Source of the DNA: Paraburkholderia adhaesiva | Lineage (GTDB): Bacteria > Pseudomonadota > Gammaproteobacteria > Burkholderiales > Burkholderiaceae | DNA: 64,000 nt | Direction: 5' to 3' | NCBI RefSeq assembly: GCF_021390575.1 | Contig: NZ_JAJEJQ010000005.1 | Coordinates: 1 to 64,000, forward strand | In this document: positions 52,637-61,389 of the stretch, piece after piece | Position numbering within the stretch: the first letter of the stretch is position 1 | How the letters are laid out: every line of letters starts with the position of its first letter | Translations under genes and position numbers: made by a program | Notes under the pieces: model-generated | Told to the model about the DNA's origin: nothing | The model's database searches: none | The model's input: only the letters and a program-made list of their open reading frames with translations

Positions 52637-54970
52637 GTGGCATCGAGCAATTCCAACGAGTTACAGGTCTATATCAACCAGTGCATCCAGCTCGCGAGCA
52701 CGCTCACCATCAAGTCTCAGGAAAGCGTGGATGGGCTGAACCAGTATGTGCAGGATTACTACGGATCAATCGCCTTCGACGAGACAGATCCGACGACGTG
52801 GAAGTACTACCTGAACGTCGCGGGCCAGTACCACGCGACGGATTCCCCAATGCAGGTGAAATCGCTCGACACCATGGAGATCATCGATTTCACCGTCGAC
52901 AATCTCAAGCTCCACACCGCGACGGCGGCCGCGTACCAGTTTGGAACGTGGGAGTATCAGCAGCTCGTCACGCAATACCCGAAGCAGGTGTTCCTGATTC
53001 TCGGAATCATCTATCCCGTAGACATTCAGGCCGCAATCAACGCTGCGGACGGAGACATTCTCGGATGGCCATCGTCACTGATCGAACCCAATGAGTTCAG
53101 CCTGGTGCAAAGACTCCAGCACTGGATCAAGGCGTTCAAGGTACGGTGGTTCAATCCCCAGTATGGCATCAGTGATGAGCTCTATTTCACGGTGCAGAAC
53201 TCGAATCTGTACTACGGCCTGCTCATGGCGATCATCTCGTATCGCCTTGCGGCCTGCGGCACCGCCGAAGCCCACAGCTACCACGTCAGACAGTATCTCG
53301 CCTCGCATCTGGGGCTTGATGCCTACTACGACCAGCTGACGCTGGTGCAGTCCATCTGGCTTTACCGCAACATCAATTACATCGAGCGCAACGCCGGCAA
53401 GCAGTCCACTTTCCGCACCCTCATCCAGAAGCTGCTCACTGACCGCGGCATACCGCTCGCCGCCTACGTGATGAACCATGACGTGTCGGACATGCCGGAT
53501 TCGCTCTATCCGGCGATAGAGTTCGACGCGGTTCCGCTGAACCTGGGTTACAACGCCGTGGCGGACACCACGTGGACGCTCGACCAGATGCTCAATAACG
53601 AGCAGCCGATTGCCGGGGGCAACGCGCTGATCCAGCCCGACGTCGAGGCAAATATCCAGACGCGTATGGAGAATTCGCGCTCGAACACCCTGCAGACCAA
53701 GGTGTTGAATTCAGCGATGATCGACATGACGGGTTCCGCCCCGTACACGCTCGAAGACATCCTGCTCCACCACTGGGCCTTCTTCTCCAGTCGCGATCTC
53801 TACACCGCATTTCTCGTCGTCAACAACCCGGTGACGGGCGAACCCATTGTCCCCATGACCGCGAAAGACGGCTTTGCGTTCATGATTTACTGCTTCTGCC
53901 AGTCGGTCGGCTTCGATCTCACCAATGAGGCTGTCCCGAGCGTGATCGCCACGCGCGTGCAACGCATTCCGACGCCATCAGTCGCAGACGTGATGTCCGT
54001 GGTTGACGCCAGTCTTGTGACACAGGATATCGCCCTCGAAGCGTTGTCCTGGCAACCCGCAATCGTTCCGATGATTTCAGTCGATGCGTTCTGCGCCACG
54101 GCAAACGCAATCTGGCAGGCCGCCACCAACCAGTGGAAGCTGATTGCGTTTCAGGAGCACCAGGAGCGCCGCGGCATGGTCTACGGTCTCGTCGAGCGCA
54201 TCTACTCCGACAACGTGATCCAGCTCGGGGATGGTACGAGCAGCGGGAATGTCAACGGAAGCGGCGAGACCTACGCGCAATGGTTCAAGCTGCGCAACAT
54301 CGACATCTCGGTTTTCTCCGCTGACGACTACGGCCTCATGTACCAGTCGCTCGTCGAGGCGGCCACCGGTGTCAATCTGCAGTCGACCCAGTCTGTTGCC
54401 AACCTGCAGGCGGCCATGCTCGCCATGATGCAGAAGCTCTCGAGCTACAGCATCCAGTTCATTTCCGAGATCAACGACTCGACGATCCGCGACGTCGGCT
54501 CGGCCATCATACGAACGGGCGCCAACCTGACGTCGTCCGTTGAGGACGTCTACGACGGCTTTACCGAAGTCGATGTCATCCGTCATCGCACACGCGCGAC
54601 GGTGAACTTCGATTACGACATCAATGCAGCGATGTGTAACCGGCTCGACACCTCTGCGCAACTGAACGTGAATGAGCGCGTCGGTCTTGTCGTGCGACCT
54701 GCGCGCGATCCCCTCGACGTCTATGGCTACGTCAGCATGCAGGGCATGGACGTGCGATCGACAGTGCAGGTCTCAACCGGAAGCCCGGTCATTCCGGCGC
54801 TGATCGGCATTGAGAACTGGCTCGCGCTGTCCGATGCGGATCGGGCCGCTTCGATCATCAGCATCTGGCCACCGCCATGGCAAACGCCTGGCGACCCGCT
54901 ACCCCAGATCCCCAATATCTGGCCTGTCCGGAACCTCAGCGGTCTCGTCTACACGCCACCGTCTGACTAG
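52637..54970 (+). CDS. Phage virion-like structural protein
   Basis: A 777-residue protein with no signal peptide or membrane segment. It is rich in Tyr, Trp, Asn and Gln, which is usual for virion proteins, with YINQCIQLASTLTIKSQESV at the start, GLMYQSLVEAATGVNLQSTQ late, and a proline-tryptophan end (IISIWPPPWQTPGDPLPQIP). The start is GTG with GGAG seven bases upstream, 51 bp from the divergent portal-like start. I cannot assign a specific structural role; giant-phage virion protein is the best guess. Confidence 0.55.
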   Translation: MASSNSNELQVYINQCIQLASTLTIKSQESVDGLNQYVQDYYGSIAFDETDPTTWKYYLNVAGQYHATDSPMQVKSLDTMEIIDFTVDNLKLHTATAAAYQFGTWEYQQLVTQYPKQVFLILGIIYPVDIQAAINAADGDILGWPSSLIEPNEFSLVQRLQHWIKAFKVRWFNPQYGISDELYFTVQNSNLYYGLLMAIISYRLAACGTAEAHSYHVRQYLASHLGLDAYYDQLTLVQSIWLYRNINYIERNAGKQSTFRTLIQKLLTDRGIPLAAYVMNHDVSDMPDSLYPAIEFDAVPLNLGYNAVADTTWTLDQMLNNEQPIAGGNALIQPDVEANIQTRMENSRSNTLQTKVLNSAMIDMTGSAPYTLEDILLHHWAFFSSRDLYTAFLVVNNPVTGEPIVPMTAKDGFAFMIYCFCQSVGFDLTNEAVPSVIATRVQRIPTPSVADVMSVVDASLVTQDIALEALSWQPAIVPMISVDAFCATANAIWQAATNQWKLIAFQEHQERRGMVYGLVERIYSDNVIQLGDGTSSGNVNGSGETYAQWFKLRNIDISVFSADDYGLMYQSLVEAATGVNLQSTQSVANLQAAMLAMMQKLSSYSIQFISEINDSTIRDVGSAIIRTGANLTSSVEDVYDGFTEVDVIRHRTRATVNFDYDINAAMCNRLDTSAQLNVNERVGLVVRPARDPLDVYGYVSMQGMDVRSTVQVSTGSPVIPALIGIENWLALSDADRAASIISIWPPPWQTPGDPLPQIPNIWPVRNLSGLVYTPPSD

Positions 54971-55023
54971 CACGATCAGCAGCGTCTTCCGGTCGGTATT
55001 CGCCTTTCGATCAGGATGCCTAA

Positions 55024-55896
55024 ATGGAACAGAGTCAGCGCACTGCATGGGGCGCGTATCTGCAGACGTGCCTGCTGCAGAATCTGCCCTTCACAATGAT
55101 GGCGAACACCACGCTCAACGAGAAGTTTGGTGTACAGGCAGGCGTAGCGCCTTCGCCCGGCATTCTCCCTTCGCAGCGTTACTACTGTATCGGCAATGGT
55201 GGCGCGGGTGTGACGGCCGGCGCCGACAACGTCGCGCTTTCCCAGCCGCTTCAACATCAGGCAACGGATGCGGCGCTGTTTAACCACCTGCCCTTCATCA
55301 TGCGCCCGGTGAGCGCGGATCTGGCCGCAGCACAGATGGCGCAATACGCGTTGCGACAGGTCATCACGTGGAACAGCGTGGTGTACGCCTGCTACTTCCT
55401 GCGCCGGATTGATTTCACAGGGGTCGGCGTCGAACTTGATATGGTGACCGTCTCCAACGGCGTGTCGACGATCACCCCCTATGTGCCGGACGCATCCAAC
55501 CTCAATCCGCAGCCGCCTACGCCCGCGAACGGGTCGATCAATATCCTCTCGGGTGATTTCATCACCGCGGCCGCCATTGTCAAGCTGTCATTCAGTGCAC
55601 AGGACGTCACCGAACTGCTCAACTGCGCGAACATCATCTACGGAGATCCGCGGTATGCGGTGGTCAACGAGATCGGGTTGGTCAGCGGCATCGACAAGGT
55701 CGTAAACGTGCCGGTTTCAGGCGGCTCATTCAACATGAACGAAGTAATCTGCGCCCAGATCTGCTCGTTCTTCAACACCTATCAGGCGATGAATTACCAG
55801 AACGGTGGCGTGAACATAAATCTTAGCGTCGGTGCCACCGAGCCATTGTTCGTGCTTCAGAACACCAGCAGCCAGTCGGGCACGACCACCGGCTAG
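55024..55896 (+). CDS. Phage virion-like protein (neck/tail type)
   Basis: A 290-residue protein. GILPSQRYYCIGNGGAGVTA, QHQATDAALFNHLPFIMRPV, SADLAAAQMAQYALRQVITW and TITPYVPDASNLNPQPPTP resemble, from memory, a structural protein of jumbo myoviruses. AGGA lies seven bases before the ATG. It follows the 777-residue protein by 53 bp and is 9 bp before the resolvase, as in a phage late operon. The exact role is unknown. Confidence 0.58.
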   Translation: MEQSQRTAWGAYLQTCLLQNLPFTMMANTTLNEKFGVQAGVAPSPGILPSQRYYCIGNGGAGVTAGADNVALSQPLQHQATDAALFNHLPFIMRPVSADLAAAQMAQYALRQVITWNSVVYACYFLRRIDFTGVGVELDMVTVSNGVSTITPYVPDASNLNPQPPTPANGSINILSGDFITAAAIVKLSFSAQDVTELLNCANIIYGDPRYAVVNEIGLVSGIDKVVNVPVSGGSFNMNEVICAQICSFFNTYQAMNYQNGGVNINLSVGATEPLFVLQNTSSQSGTTTG

Positions 55897-55905
55897 GAGG
55901 CAGCC

Positions 55906-56505
55906 ATGCTGAGCATGCCAGCTGACTCCCCGAGCGAGATCACTATCGTCGGCATCGATCCAGGCAGTGTTCATCTGGGCACGGCCGTACTGCGCGTCGA
56001 TCTGGCGTCGCTGCAGATCACCGGCACGACGGCGCACACGCTAAACGCGCTCCATGTCTCGCCGCAACCGGAAACACTCTGGACCTCGCAGCTCTTTGGT
56101 GAGCGCCTGGGTCGGATTGCGTCACTCGAAGACGCGCTTCTCGCGCTCTTCGAGGACGTTGAGCCATTCATGATTGCCTGCGAGGCACCCTTCATCAATC
56201 TGCGCCGTCCCCAGGCCCACGGCGTCCTCATGGAAGTTATCTGCGGCATCCGGCGCGCCGTAATGCGCTACGACGCGTGGAAGCCGCTCTATCTCATCGA
56301 TCCAGCCAGTGTCAAAAACGCCGTGGGTGCCAAGGGCAATGCCGACAAGGACGCGATGAAATGCGCGGTCCTGCGCCTGACCAATCTGCACTACGACGGC
56401 AGAGTGGCGCTCAAATCGCTCGATGAGCACAGCATCGATGCCATCGCCGTGGGCTACGCCCACTGGAAAGCCGGTCTGGAGGATGTCACATGTTCGACAA
56501 GCTGA
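55906..56505 (+). CDS. RuvC-like Holliday-junction resolvase
   Basis: A 199-residue RNase-H-fold nuclease. The catalytic pattern is visible: Asp in IVGIDPGSVHLGTAVLRVD (about residue 16-30), Glu in MIACEAPFINLRRPQ (about residue 88), and Asp residues in SLDEHSIDAIAVGYAHWKAG. VKNAVGAKGNADKDAMKCAV is the usual RuvC K-x-x-x-G-x-G-x-A-x-K segment. Phage versions resolve branched DNA before packaging. It starts 9 bp after the virion gene and overlaps the spanin gene by 16 bp. Confidence 0.82.
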   Translation: MLSMPADSPSEITIVGIDPGSVHLGTAVLRVDLASLQITGTTAHTLNALHVSPQPETLWTSQLFGERLGRIASLEDALLALFEDVEPFMIACEAPFINLRRPQAHGVLMEVICGIRRAVMRYDAWKPLYLIDPASVKNAVGAKGNADKDAMKCAVLRLTNLHYDGRVALKSLDEHSIDAIAVGYAHWKAGLEDVTCSTS

Positions 56506-56936
56506 AAGGGTACACCGCCGTCATCATTGGCACCGTGGTGTTCGCGCTCGTGGCGAGCCTGGTTGCGTACGGAGCGTATCAGGCTCACAAGGTAAAGGCC
56601 CTTAACGAAACTCTGGCAGTCGCCCAGCAGCAGGTCAGCGATCTGCAGGCAGCCAACCGCAATCTCACCCAGCAGGTGCAGCTCGCGCAAACGCTGAACA
56701 GGGTCAACGACGAGGTTGTCACCACCGCAGTGCAGGACAAGGCTGACATGACGGCCACGCAGGGCGCGATCGCCTCGTCAACGAAGATCCAGATTGAAAA
56801 CGTCAAGAAGAAGTACGAGCCCGAGGCCGGCCAGATGAAGACCCAGGAGGCGGCTGACGCGCAGACCAGGGAAATCAGTGCAATCGAAATCACTGGACTG
56901 TGGCAATTATATTGTCAGGTGGATAATTGCCATTAG
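56490..56936 (+). pseudogene. Inner-membrane spanin-like gene, 5' part, broken by RIT element
   Basis: The first 139 codons are original: one N-terminal membrane helix (AVIIGTVVFALVASLVAYGA), then a long periplasmic coiled coil (residues 35-135). This is the form of an inner spanin (Rz-like) that fuses inner and outer membranes in phage lysis. After codon 139 (TGG CAA at 56901-56906) the frame enters the RIT element and ends with nine foreign residues (LYCQVDNCH). The missing 43 codons are found after the element at 60350-60487. The shortened protein may still be made. Confidence 0.75.
56901..56932. repeat. Left junction dyad, probable recombination core
   Basis: TGGCAATTAT (56901-56910) and ATAATTGCCA (56923-56932) are perfect 10-bp inverted arms around 12 bp. 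This is the geometry of a tyrosine-recombinase crossover site with two recombinase-binding arms. Its TGGCAA is also found at the right junction (60350-60355), so the element is flanked by a 6-bp direct repeat. Confidence 0.6.
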
Positions 56937-56953
56937 CTACCCTTCCGGATTAT
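56927..56953. repeat. RIT left terminal inverted repeat (27 bp)
   Basis: It begins TTGCCATTAGC and ends CCGGATTAT. All 27 bases match the reverse complement of 60329-60355. The match stops on both sides. It probably holds recombinase-binding sites. Confidence 0.95.
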
Positions 56954-57061
56954 CTCTTGTATCCTCTTCGTAGCCTGTTTTTCTAGGCAAATCCGTGTCG
57001 CCGGATAGAGGTAATCTTGACTCCTTCCACCCCGCTCCCCACGTCGGGGAAGGAGTTCATC

Positions 57062-58297
57062 GTGAAGTACACCATTCATGATCAGGTTGTTTTCACCCGA
57101 GCACCGGACGGACCACTCGCCGATCATTTACCATCTTTTGCGAATGCGATGAGTGCTCAGGGATACTGTGCGGGCTACATTCAGCTGCAGGTCCACATCT
57201 GCGCATGCTTTAGTCAATGGCTTCAGCAGACTGGCGTCAGTGTAGGGAGCATCTGCTACGACGACACGATACGCTATTTGCGTTATCGCGCCCGGCATCG
57301 TAAGCCTTGCCGTGGGGATCAACCTGCACTCAAGCATTTCATCGACTTCTTGCGTAGCGAAGGCGTGATACCTGGCGAGAAGACAGCAACGCATCGGGCG
57401 TCGTCGGCCGAAATCTGTACACGTGAATATGCGTTGTACTTGTGTGATGCCCAGGCTCTCGCTGCAACAACGATCAGAAATTACGGACATTTCGTCCGCG
57501 ATTTTCTTCGCCATTGTTTCGGTGAAGGAAAGGTCACGTTATCGCGACTACATGCTACGGATGTCGTGAGTTTTGTGCAGAACCGGGCACAGCACAAACC
57601 TTTAAGTGCGAGGCTCATGACCAGTGCCCTGCGTTCCTTTTTACGCTATGTGCGATATCGAGGCGATATTGTGCTGGATCTGGCTGCTGCCGTTCCAAGC
57701 GTTGCCCACTGGTCCATGTCTTCTATTCCACGTGCGATTTCCTCCGGACAGACGCGACAACTGCTGGCCAGCATCGATCGACGGACTGCGGTCGGTCTCC
57801 GCAACTATGCCATCCTGCTTTTGCTCGCGCGGTTAGGATTGCGGTCTGGTGAGATAGCCTTGCTCGAACTCGATGATATCGACTGGAGCGCAGGGCAGTT
57901 AAATGTGTGTGGGAAGAGTGCGCAACGGAGGGAACTACCCTTGCCCGCGGACGTCGGGAAAGCCATCGCCACATACTTGCAGCACGGGCGACCGAGAAAT
58001 GACAGCCGCCGCGTATTTTTACGCGCACACGCACCCTTTACCGGCTTTCACGATTCAAGTGGCGTTGGTTCCATCGTCCGAAGCGTGATTCAGCGTGCTG
58101 GAGTCGACCCACCCACGAAGGGCGCCCATCAATTCCGCCACGGCCTGGCCACCCAGATGTTGAGCCGAGGGGCCTCGCTGGGGGAAATCGGCGAGGTGCT
58201 GGGTCATCGCCGTCCAAAGACAACGACGATCTATGCGAAGGTGGACATCAAGGCATTGCGCACACTGGCATTGCCGTGGCCAGGAGGTGTGCGATGA
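57062..58297 (+). CDS. ritA: RIT tyrosine recombinase A
   Basis: A 411-residue tyrosine recombinase. The N-terminal SAM-like core-binding region is at about residues 100-210, with AATTIRNYGHFVRDFLRHCF. The catalytic domain has the first Arg in LLARLGLRSGEIALLELDDI, the His-x-x-Arg box GAHQFRHGLATQMLS, LGHRRPKTTTIYAKVD with the nucleophile Tyr, and a Lys in the beta-hairpin between. The start is GTG with AAGGAG six bases upstream. The three recombinases are thought to act together to move the element. Confidence 0.93.
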   Translation: MKYTIHDQVVFTRAPDGPLADHLPSFANAMSAQGYCAGYIQLQVHICACFSQWLQQTGVSVGSICYDDTIRYLRYRARHRKPCRGDQPALKHFIDFLRSEGVIPGEKTATHRASSAEICTREYALYLCDAQALAATTIRNYGHFVRDFLRHCFGEGKVTLSRLHATDVVSFVQNRAQHKPLSARLMTSALRSFLRYVRYRGDIVLDLAAAVPSVAHWSMSSIPRAISSGQTRQLLASIDRRTAVGLRNYAILLLLARLGLRSGEIALLELDDIDWSAGQLNVCGKSAQRRELPLPADVGKAIATYLQHGRPRNDSRRVFLRAHAPFTGFHDSSGVGSIVRSVIQRAGVDPPTKGAHQFRHGLATQMLSRGASLGEIGEVLGHRRPKTTTIYAKVDIKALRTLALPWPGGVR

Positions 58298-59238
58298 ACA
58301 CGCTTCGCCAAGCTGTTCAGGATTACCTCAATCTGAGGCGTAGCCTGGGATTCAAGTTGAAGAAGGAAGGCAGCGCCCTGCCAGATTTCGTCGCGTTCAT
58401 GGAACAGCATCGGGCCTCCTACGTTACCCAAGCCCTCGCCCTCGAATGGGCTCGGCAGCCATCGAATGTCCAACCGGCGCAATGGGCACAACGATTGAGC
58501 TTCGTGCGAGTTTTTGCAAGGCATCGTAGTGCCACCGATCTTCGCACCGAGATCCCAGCGCCGGGCATGTTACCGTTTAAACCCAAGCGGGCTCACCCGT
58601 ACTTGTATTCAACTGGTGAGATTCGCAAACTACTAAAAGCGGCGCTTCAACTGCAATACCGATATGAACGGGAAGCACTGCTGCCATGGACCTATCATTG
58701 TCTGTTCGGCTTGCTTAGCGTCTCAGGAATGCGTCTGGGTGAAGCCCTCAATCTCGAGATCCACGACGTCGATCTGACAGCGGGAATATTGACGGTCCGT
58801 GGAGCGAAACTGGGCCAGTCGAGACTCCTGCCTTTGCATGCATCAACCTGCAACGTGCTCGCAGACTATATCGCACGACGCGAACATCACTGGGCGGGCA
58901 GATCGGCATCTTCCTACCTGTTCGTTTCGAGCCAGGGCAACCGGTTGGACCCCGGTCAAATTTGCAGGACTTTCCATGCGTTGTCGCGGAAGATCGGCTT
59001 ACGCGGTGCATTAGACAGTCACGGCCCGCGTTTGCATGACATGAGACATGTATTTGCGACGAACACACTTATACGCTGGTATCAGTCAGGGCAGGATCCC
59101 GAGCGCCTTCTGCCAATCCTGTCGACTTACCTCGGCCACGTCAGCATCGAGGGTACGCAGTGGTATTTGAACGGTTCGCCGGAACTGATGCGCGAGGCGA
59201 TGCGCCGACTCGAGCAGCGCTGGGAGGACCGACCATGA
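58294..59238 (+). CDS. ritB: RIT tyrosine recombinase B
   Basis: A 314-residue tyrosine recombinase. The N-terminal part starts MNTLRQAVQDYLNLRRSLGF, then WAQRLSFVRVFARHRSATDL. Catalytic parts are LLSVSGMRLGEALNLEIHDV (first Arg), PRLHDMRHVFATNTL (His-x-x-Arg) and STYLGHVSIEGTQWYLNGSP with the Tyr. The ATG overlaps the ritA stop by 4 bp and the gene overlaps ritC by 4 bp, so the three products are probably made in fixed ratio. Confidence 0.93.
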   Translation: MNTLRQAVQDYLNLRRSLGFKLKKEGSALPDFVAFMEQHRASYVTQALALEWARQPSNVQPAQWAQRLSFVRVFARHRSATDLRTEIPAPGMLPFKPKRAHPYLYSTGEIRKLLKAALQLQYRYEREALLPWTYHCLFGLLSVSGMRLGEALNLEIHDVDLTAGILTVRGAKLGQSRLLPLHASTCNVLADYIARREHHWAGRSASSYLFVSSQGNRLDPGQICRTFHALSRKIGLRGALDSHGPRLHDMRHVFATNTLIRWYQSGQDPERLLPILSTYLGHVSIEGTQWYLNGSPELMREAMRRLEQRWEDRP

Positions 59239-60233
59239 CTACTTCCGCCACCTTTGCTCCACTACTGGAACGCTTCTTCACGCAGCGCCTGATGCAGCAG
59301 CGCCAAGCGAGTCATCACACCATCCGTTCTTATTGCGATACCTTTCGTCAATTTTTGAAGTTTGTACAGAAACGCTTGCATAAGCCACCGTCTCGGCTGA
59401 GCCTTGAGGAAATCAATGCTCCCCTGATCGTCGCGTTCCTTGACGAGCTTGAGAAGTACAAGGGCGTTAGCGTTCGCACTCGTAATCTGCGGCTTGCAGC
59501 AATCCATTCCTTCTTTCACTATGCCGCTCTCGAAGCACCGGCTCATTCCGCGCAGATCCAGCGGGTGCTTGCCATTCCTGGCAAACGCTACACACGCACA
59601 CTGGTCCACTTTCTGACGCGTGATGAAGTCGACGCCTTGCTTGCCGCTCCTGATCAACGTACCTGGTCTGGTCGACGTGATCATGCGTTTCTATTGGTCG
59701 CTGTACAGACCGGCCTACGGCTATCCGAGATGACCGGGCTCAAGCGCGAGGACCTGGTCCTTGGTGCTGGTGCTCACGTGCGGGTGAACGGAAAAGGTCG
59801 AAAAGAGCGCTGCACACCCATCGCGAAATCGACGCTCGCTGTATTGAAGGCGTGGCTGCGAGAACCGCCGCGTGGTGACGGCAAAGTACTGTTTCCCAGT
59901 GCGCGTGGCGAACAACTCAGCGTTCATGGTGTGCAATACCTGCTAAACAAGCACCGCGAGGCGGCATGCAAGGTTTGTCCTTCATTGAAGCAGAAGCAGG
60001 TCACTGTTCACCGCTTGAGACACACGATGGCCATGGACCTGCTGCAAGCAGGCGTTGATCGTTCTGTGATCGCATTATGGCTCGGACATGAATCTGTAGA
60101 AACGACACAGATCTATCTCGAAGCAACACTTGCGATGAAGGAGCAAGCACTTGAGAAGACTTCTCCACTGCGCGGCAAACCAGGACGCTACCGACCGCCA
60201 GACCAGCTCTTAAGCTTCCTCAATAGTCTGTAG
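59235..60233 (+). CDS. ritC: RIT tyrosine recombinase C
   Basis: A 332-residue tyrosine recombinase. The core-binding domain includes QASHHTIRSYCDTFRQFLKF and RTRNLRLAAIHSFFHYAALE. The catalytic domain has VAVQTGLRLSEMTGLKREDL (first Arg), VTVHRLRHTMAMDLLQAGVD (His-x-x-Arg) and LGHESVETTQIYLEATLAMK with the nucleophile Tyr. It closes the trio and leaves 95 bp to the right inverted repeat, with no further gene. Confidence 0.93.
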   Translation: MTTSATFAPLLERFFTQRLMQQRQASHHTIRSYCDTFRQFLKFVQKRLHKPPSRLSLEEINAPLIVAFLDELEKYKGVSVRTRNLRLAAIHSFFHYAALEAPAHSAQIQRVLAIPGKRYTRTLVHFLTRDEVDALLAAPDQRTWSGRRDHAFLLVAVQTGLRLSEMTGLKREDLVLGAGAHVRVNGKGRKERCTPIAKSTLAVLKAWLREPPRGDGKVLFPSARGEQLSVHGVQYLLNKHREAACKVCPSLKQKQVTVHRLRHTMAMDLLQAGVDRSVIALWLGHESVETTQIYLEATLAMKEQALEKTSPLRGKPGRYRPPDQLLSFLNSL

Positions 60234-60328
60234 GGTCGCGAATTACGTCGGGTGACGGGCTGGACACGTATGCTCTGCGAGCCATAATCTCCGAACGATC
60301 GCAGATCACTAAATCAACCTTACCCGAC

Positions 60329-60355
60329 ATAATCCGGAAGGGTAGCTAATGGCAA
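60329..60355. repeat. RIT right terminal inverted repeat (27 bp)
   Basis: It begins ATAATCCGG and ends GCTAATGGCAA, the exact reverse complement of the left repeat at 56927-56953. Its last six bases TGGCAA form the direct repeat with 56901-56906. Confidence 0.95.
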
Positions 60356-60487
60356 AGCTATTGCGCCGCGGTCCCCGCCAACACGCCCGGTTGTACGGAA
60401 TTTACCTCGCCGGACCATTCTACGCCTGGTCCGCCCGCTAACAGTCCGTCAGCGGCTTCGATGCCTGGCCCAGAACCGGAGGGGTGA
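60350..60487 (+). pseudogene. 3' remnant of the inner spanin-like gene
   Basis: Starting in the TGG CAA shared with the left junction, the frame reads SYCAAVPANTPGCTEFTSPD and ends PSAASMPGPEPEG before TGA (60485-60487), 43 codons beyond the shared pair. Added to the 139 codons on the left it rebuilds an unbroken protein of 182 residues with a Pro-rich tail. This piece has no start of its own. Confidence 0.8.
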
Positions 60488-60492
60488 AACCG

Positions 60493-60876
60493 ATGAAGCG
60501 ATTCTCCGTACGATTCCATACGCTCCCGGCGGCCAGTTTGCTGGTCCTGTGTCTGGAGGGTTGTGAAAGCACCCCGGCGGTCGTCAACCACTACCAGACG
60601 ATCCTTCCCGAGATTCCTGCCATTCTCCTTGCCGATTGCCCTGTGGCGCCGCCGCCGGATCGTACCCAATATCTCGCGAGCGACTGGGAGGGTAAGGAAG
60701 ATCTGCTCTCACAGGCGTATATCGCCCAGACCACCAACCTCGCCGGCTGCAACATCGACAAGAAGAATCTGCGCGCCTGGTGGGCCCAGACCAGGGCGGC
60801 AGTGGACAAGGCGAACGCCGCCGGCGCGCCATCGGGTGCGAACGGTGCCAGCGATGCAAACGGAGCCTCACAATGA
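60493..60876 (+). CDS. Outer spanin lipoprotein (Rz1-like)
   Basis: A 127-residue lipoprotein. Signal sequence MKRFSVRFHTLPAASLLVLC ends in lipobox LEGC, so the protein goes to the outer membrane. The mature part has the Rz1-like block CPVAPPPDRTQYLASDWEGK and LAGCNIDKKNLRAWWAQTRA. ATG 60493 has GGAGGGG eight bases upstream, within the end of the broken inner spanin gene. In phage lysis it spans the periplasm with the inner spanin; here its partner is truncated. Confidence 0.85.
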   Translation: MKRFSVRFHTLPAASLLVLCLEGCESTPAVVNHYQTILPEIPAILLADCPVAPPPDRTQYLASDWEGKEDLLSQAYIAQTTNLAGCNIDKKNLRAWWAQTRAAVDKANAAGAPSGANGASDANGASQ

Positions 60877-61364
60877 AGGAGGACATTGAGCAGACCATCA
60901 GGGTCGTGCTTTCTGATCTCGAAGAGTCGAAGCCGCTGAAAAGTCACGAGAGTGCACCGCGTGCCCTGCGCGACCTGCTGGTCGCCTACCAGACACTCGC
61001 CGCCGCGCGAAAGCATTTGCCGGCACTCACCGAGGAATCCACAGGTGGCGAGCTCAAGGACGCCCTTGGCCAGCTTGAGCACTCGCAGGCCATGATCCTG
61101 CTCGCGCGCTATGTGGCCGGCAAACGTGACCCGCTCGAAGCAGCGCAGTCCAGATCGGGCACGGCCATGTCGCCGGAAGTGGCAAGCCTGCAAACGCAGA
61201 TCTACATACTCGCGGGCGTCCTTGCGGCATTTATCGCGTTGAGCATTGCCTGCTGCACTTACGCCACCCTCGTGCACCTCGGACTGGTGACACCCGGCGC
61301 AGTGGCGCGCGAAATGGGCAGCGTGCTACTGGACGCAATCAAGACACTCTGGGGCATCGATTGA
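60873..61364 (+). CDS. Hypothetical membrane protein in lysis module
   Basis: A 163-residue protein. The first 110 residues are helical and charged (VVLSDLEESKPLKSHESAPR, then ALRDLLVAYQTLAAARKHLP). One membrane helix lies near residues 112-136 (IYILAGVLAAFIALSIACCT), with a short tail after it. It overlaps the outer spanin by 4 bp. A lysis-related or holin-like role is possible from context but the shape is not a typical holin. Confidence 0.65.
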   Translation: MKEDIEQTIRVVLSDLEESKPLKSHESAPRALRDLLVAYQTLAAARKHLPALTEESTGGELKDALGQLEHSQAMILLARYVAGKRDPLEAAQSRSGTAMSPEVASLQTQIYILAGVLAAFIALSIACCTYATLVHLGLVTPGAVAREMGSVLLDAIKTLWGID

Positions 61365-61389
61365 CGTCGTTTTGCCGTCAGGAGCGGCC

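Larger units (their letters stand above)
56907..60355 (+). mobile_element. RIT element (recombinases in trio)
   Basis: A 3.45-kb insertion with three overlapping tyrosine-recombinase genes in one direction and perfect 27-bp terminal inverted repeats (56927-56953 and 60329-60355). This is the exact plan of RIT elements, first described from Cupriavidus and other proteobacteria. A 6-bp direct repeat TGGCAA flanks it. The spanin reading frame resumes in phase on the far side, which proves the insertion. The DNA looks less GC-rich than its surroundings, as expected for a newcomer. Confidence 0.93.

Noticed and set aside
49625..56505. Phage-like genes as part of a contractile injection device
   Set aside because: A portal-like protein, a resolvase and spanins belong to DNA packaging and lysis, which such devices do not need.
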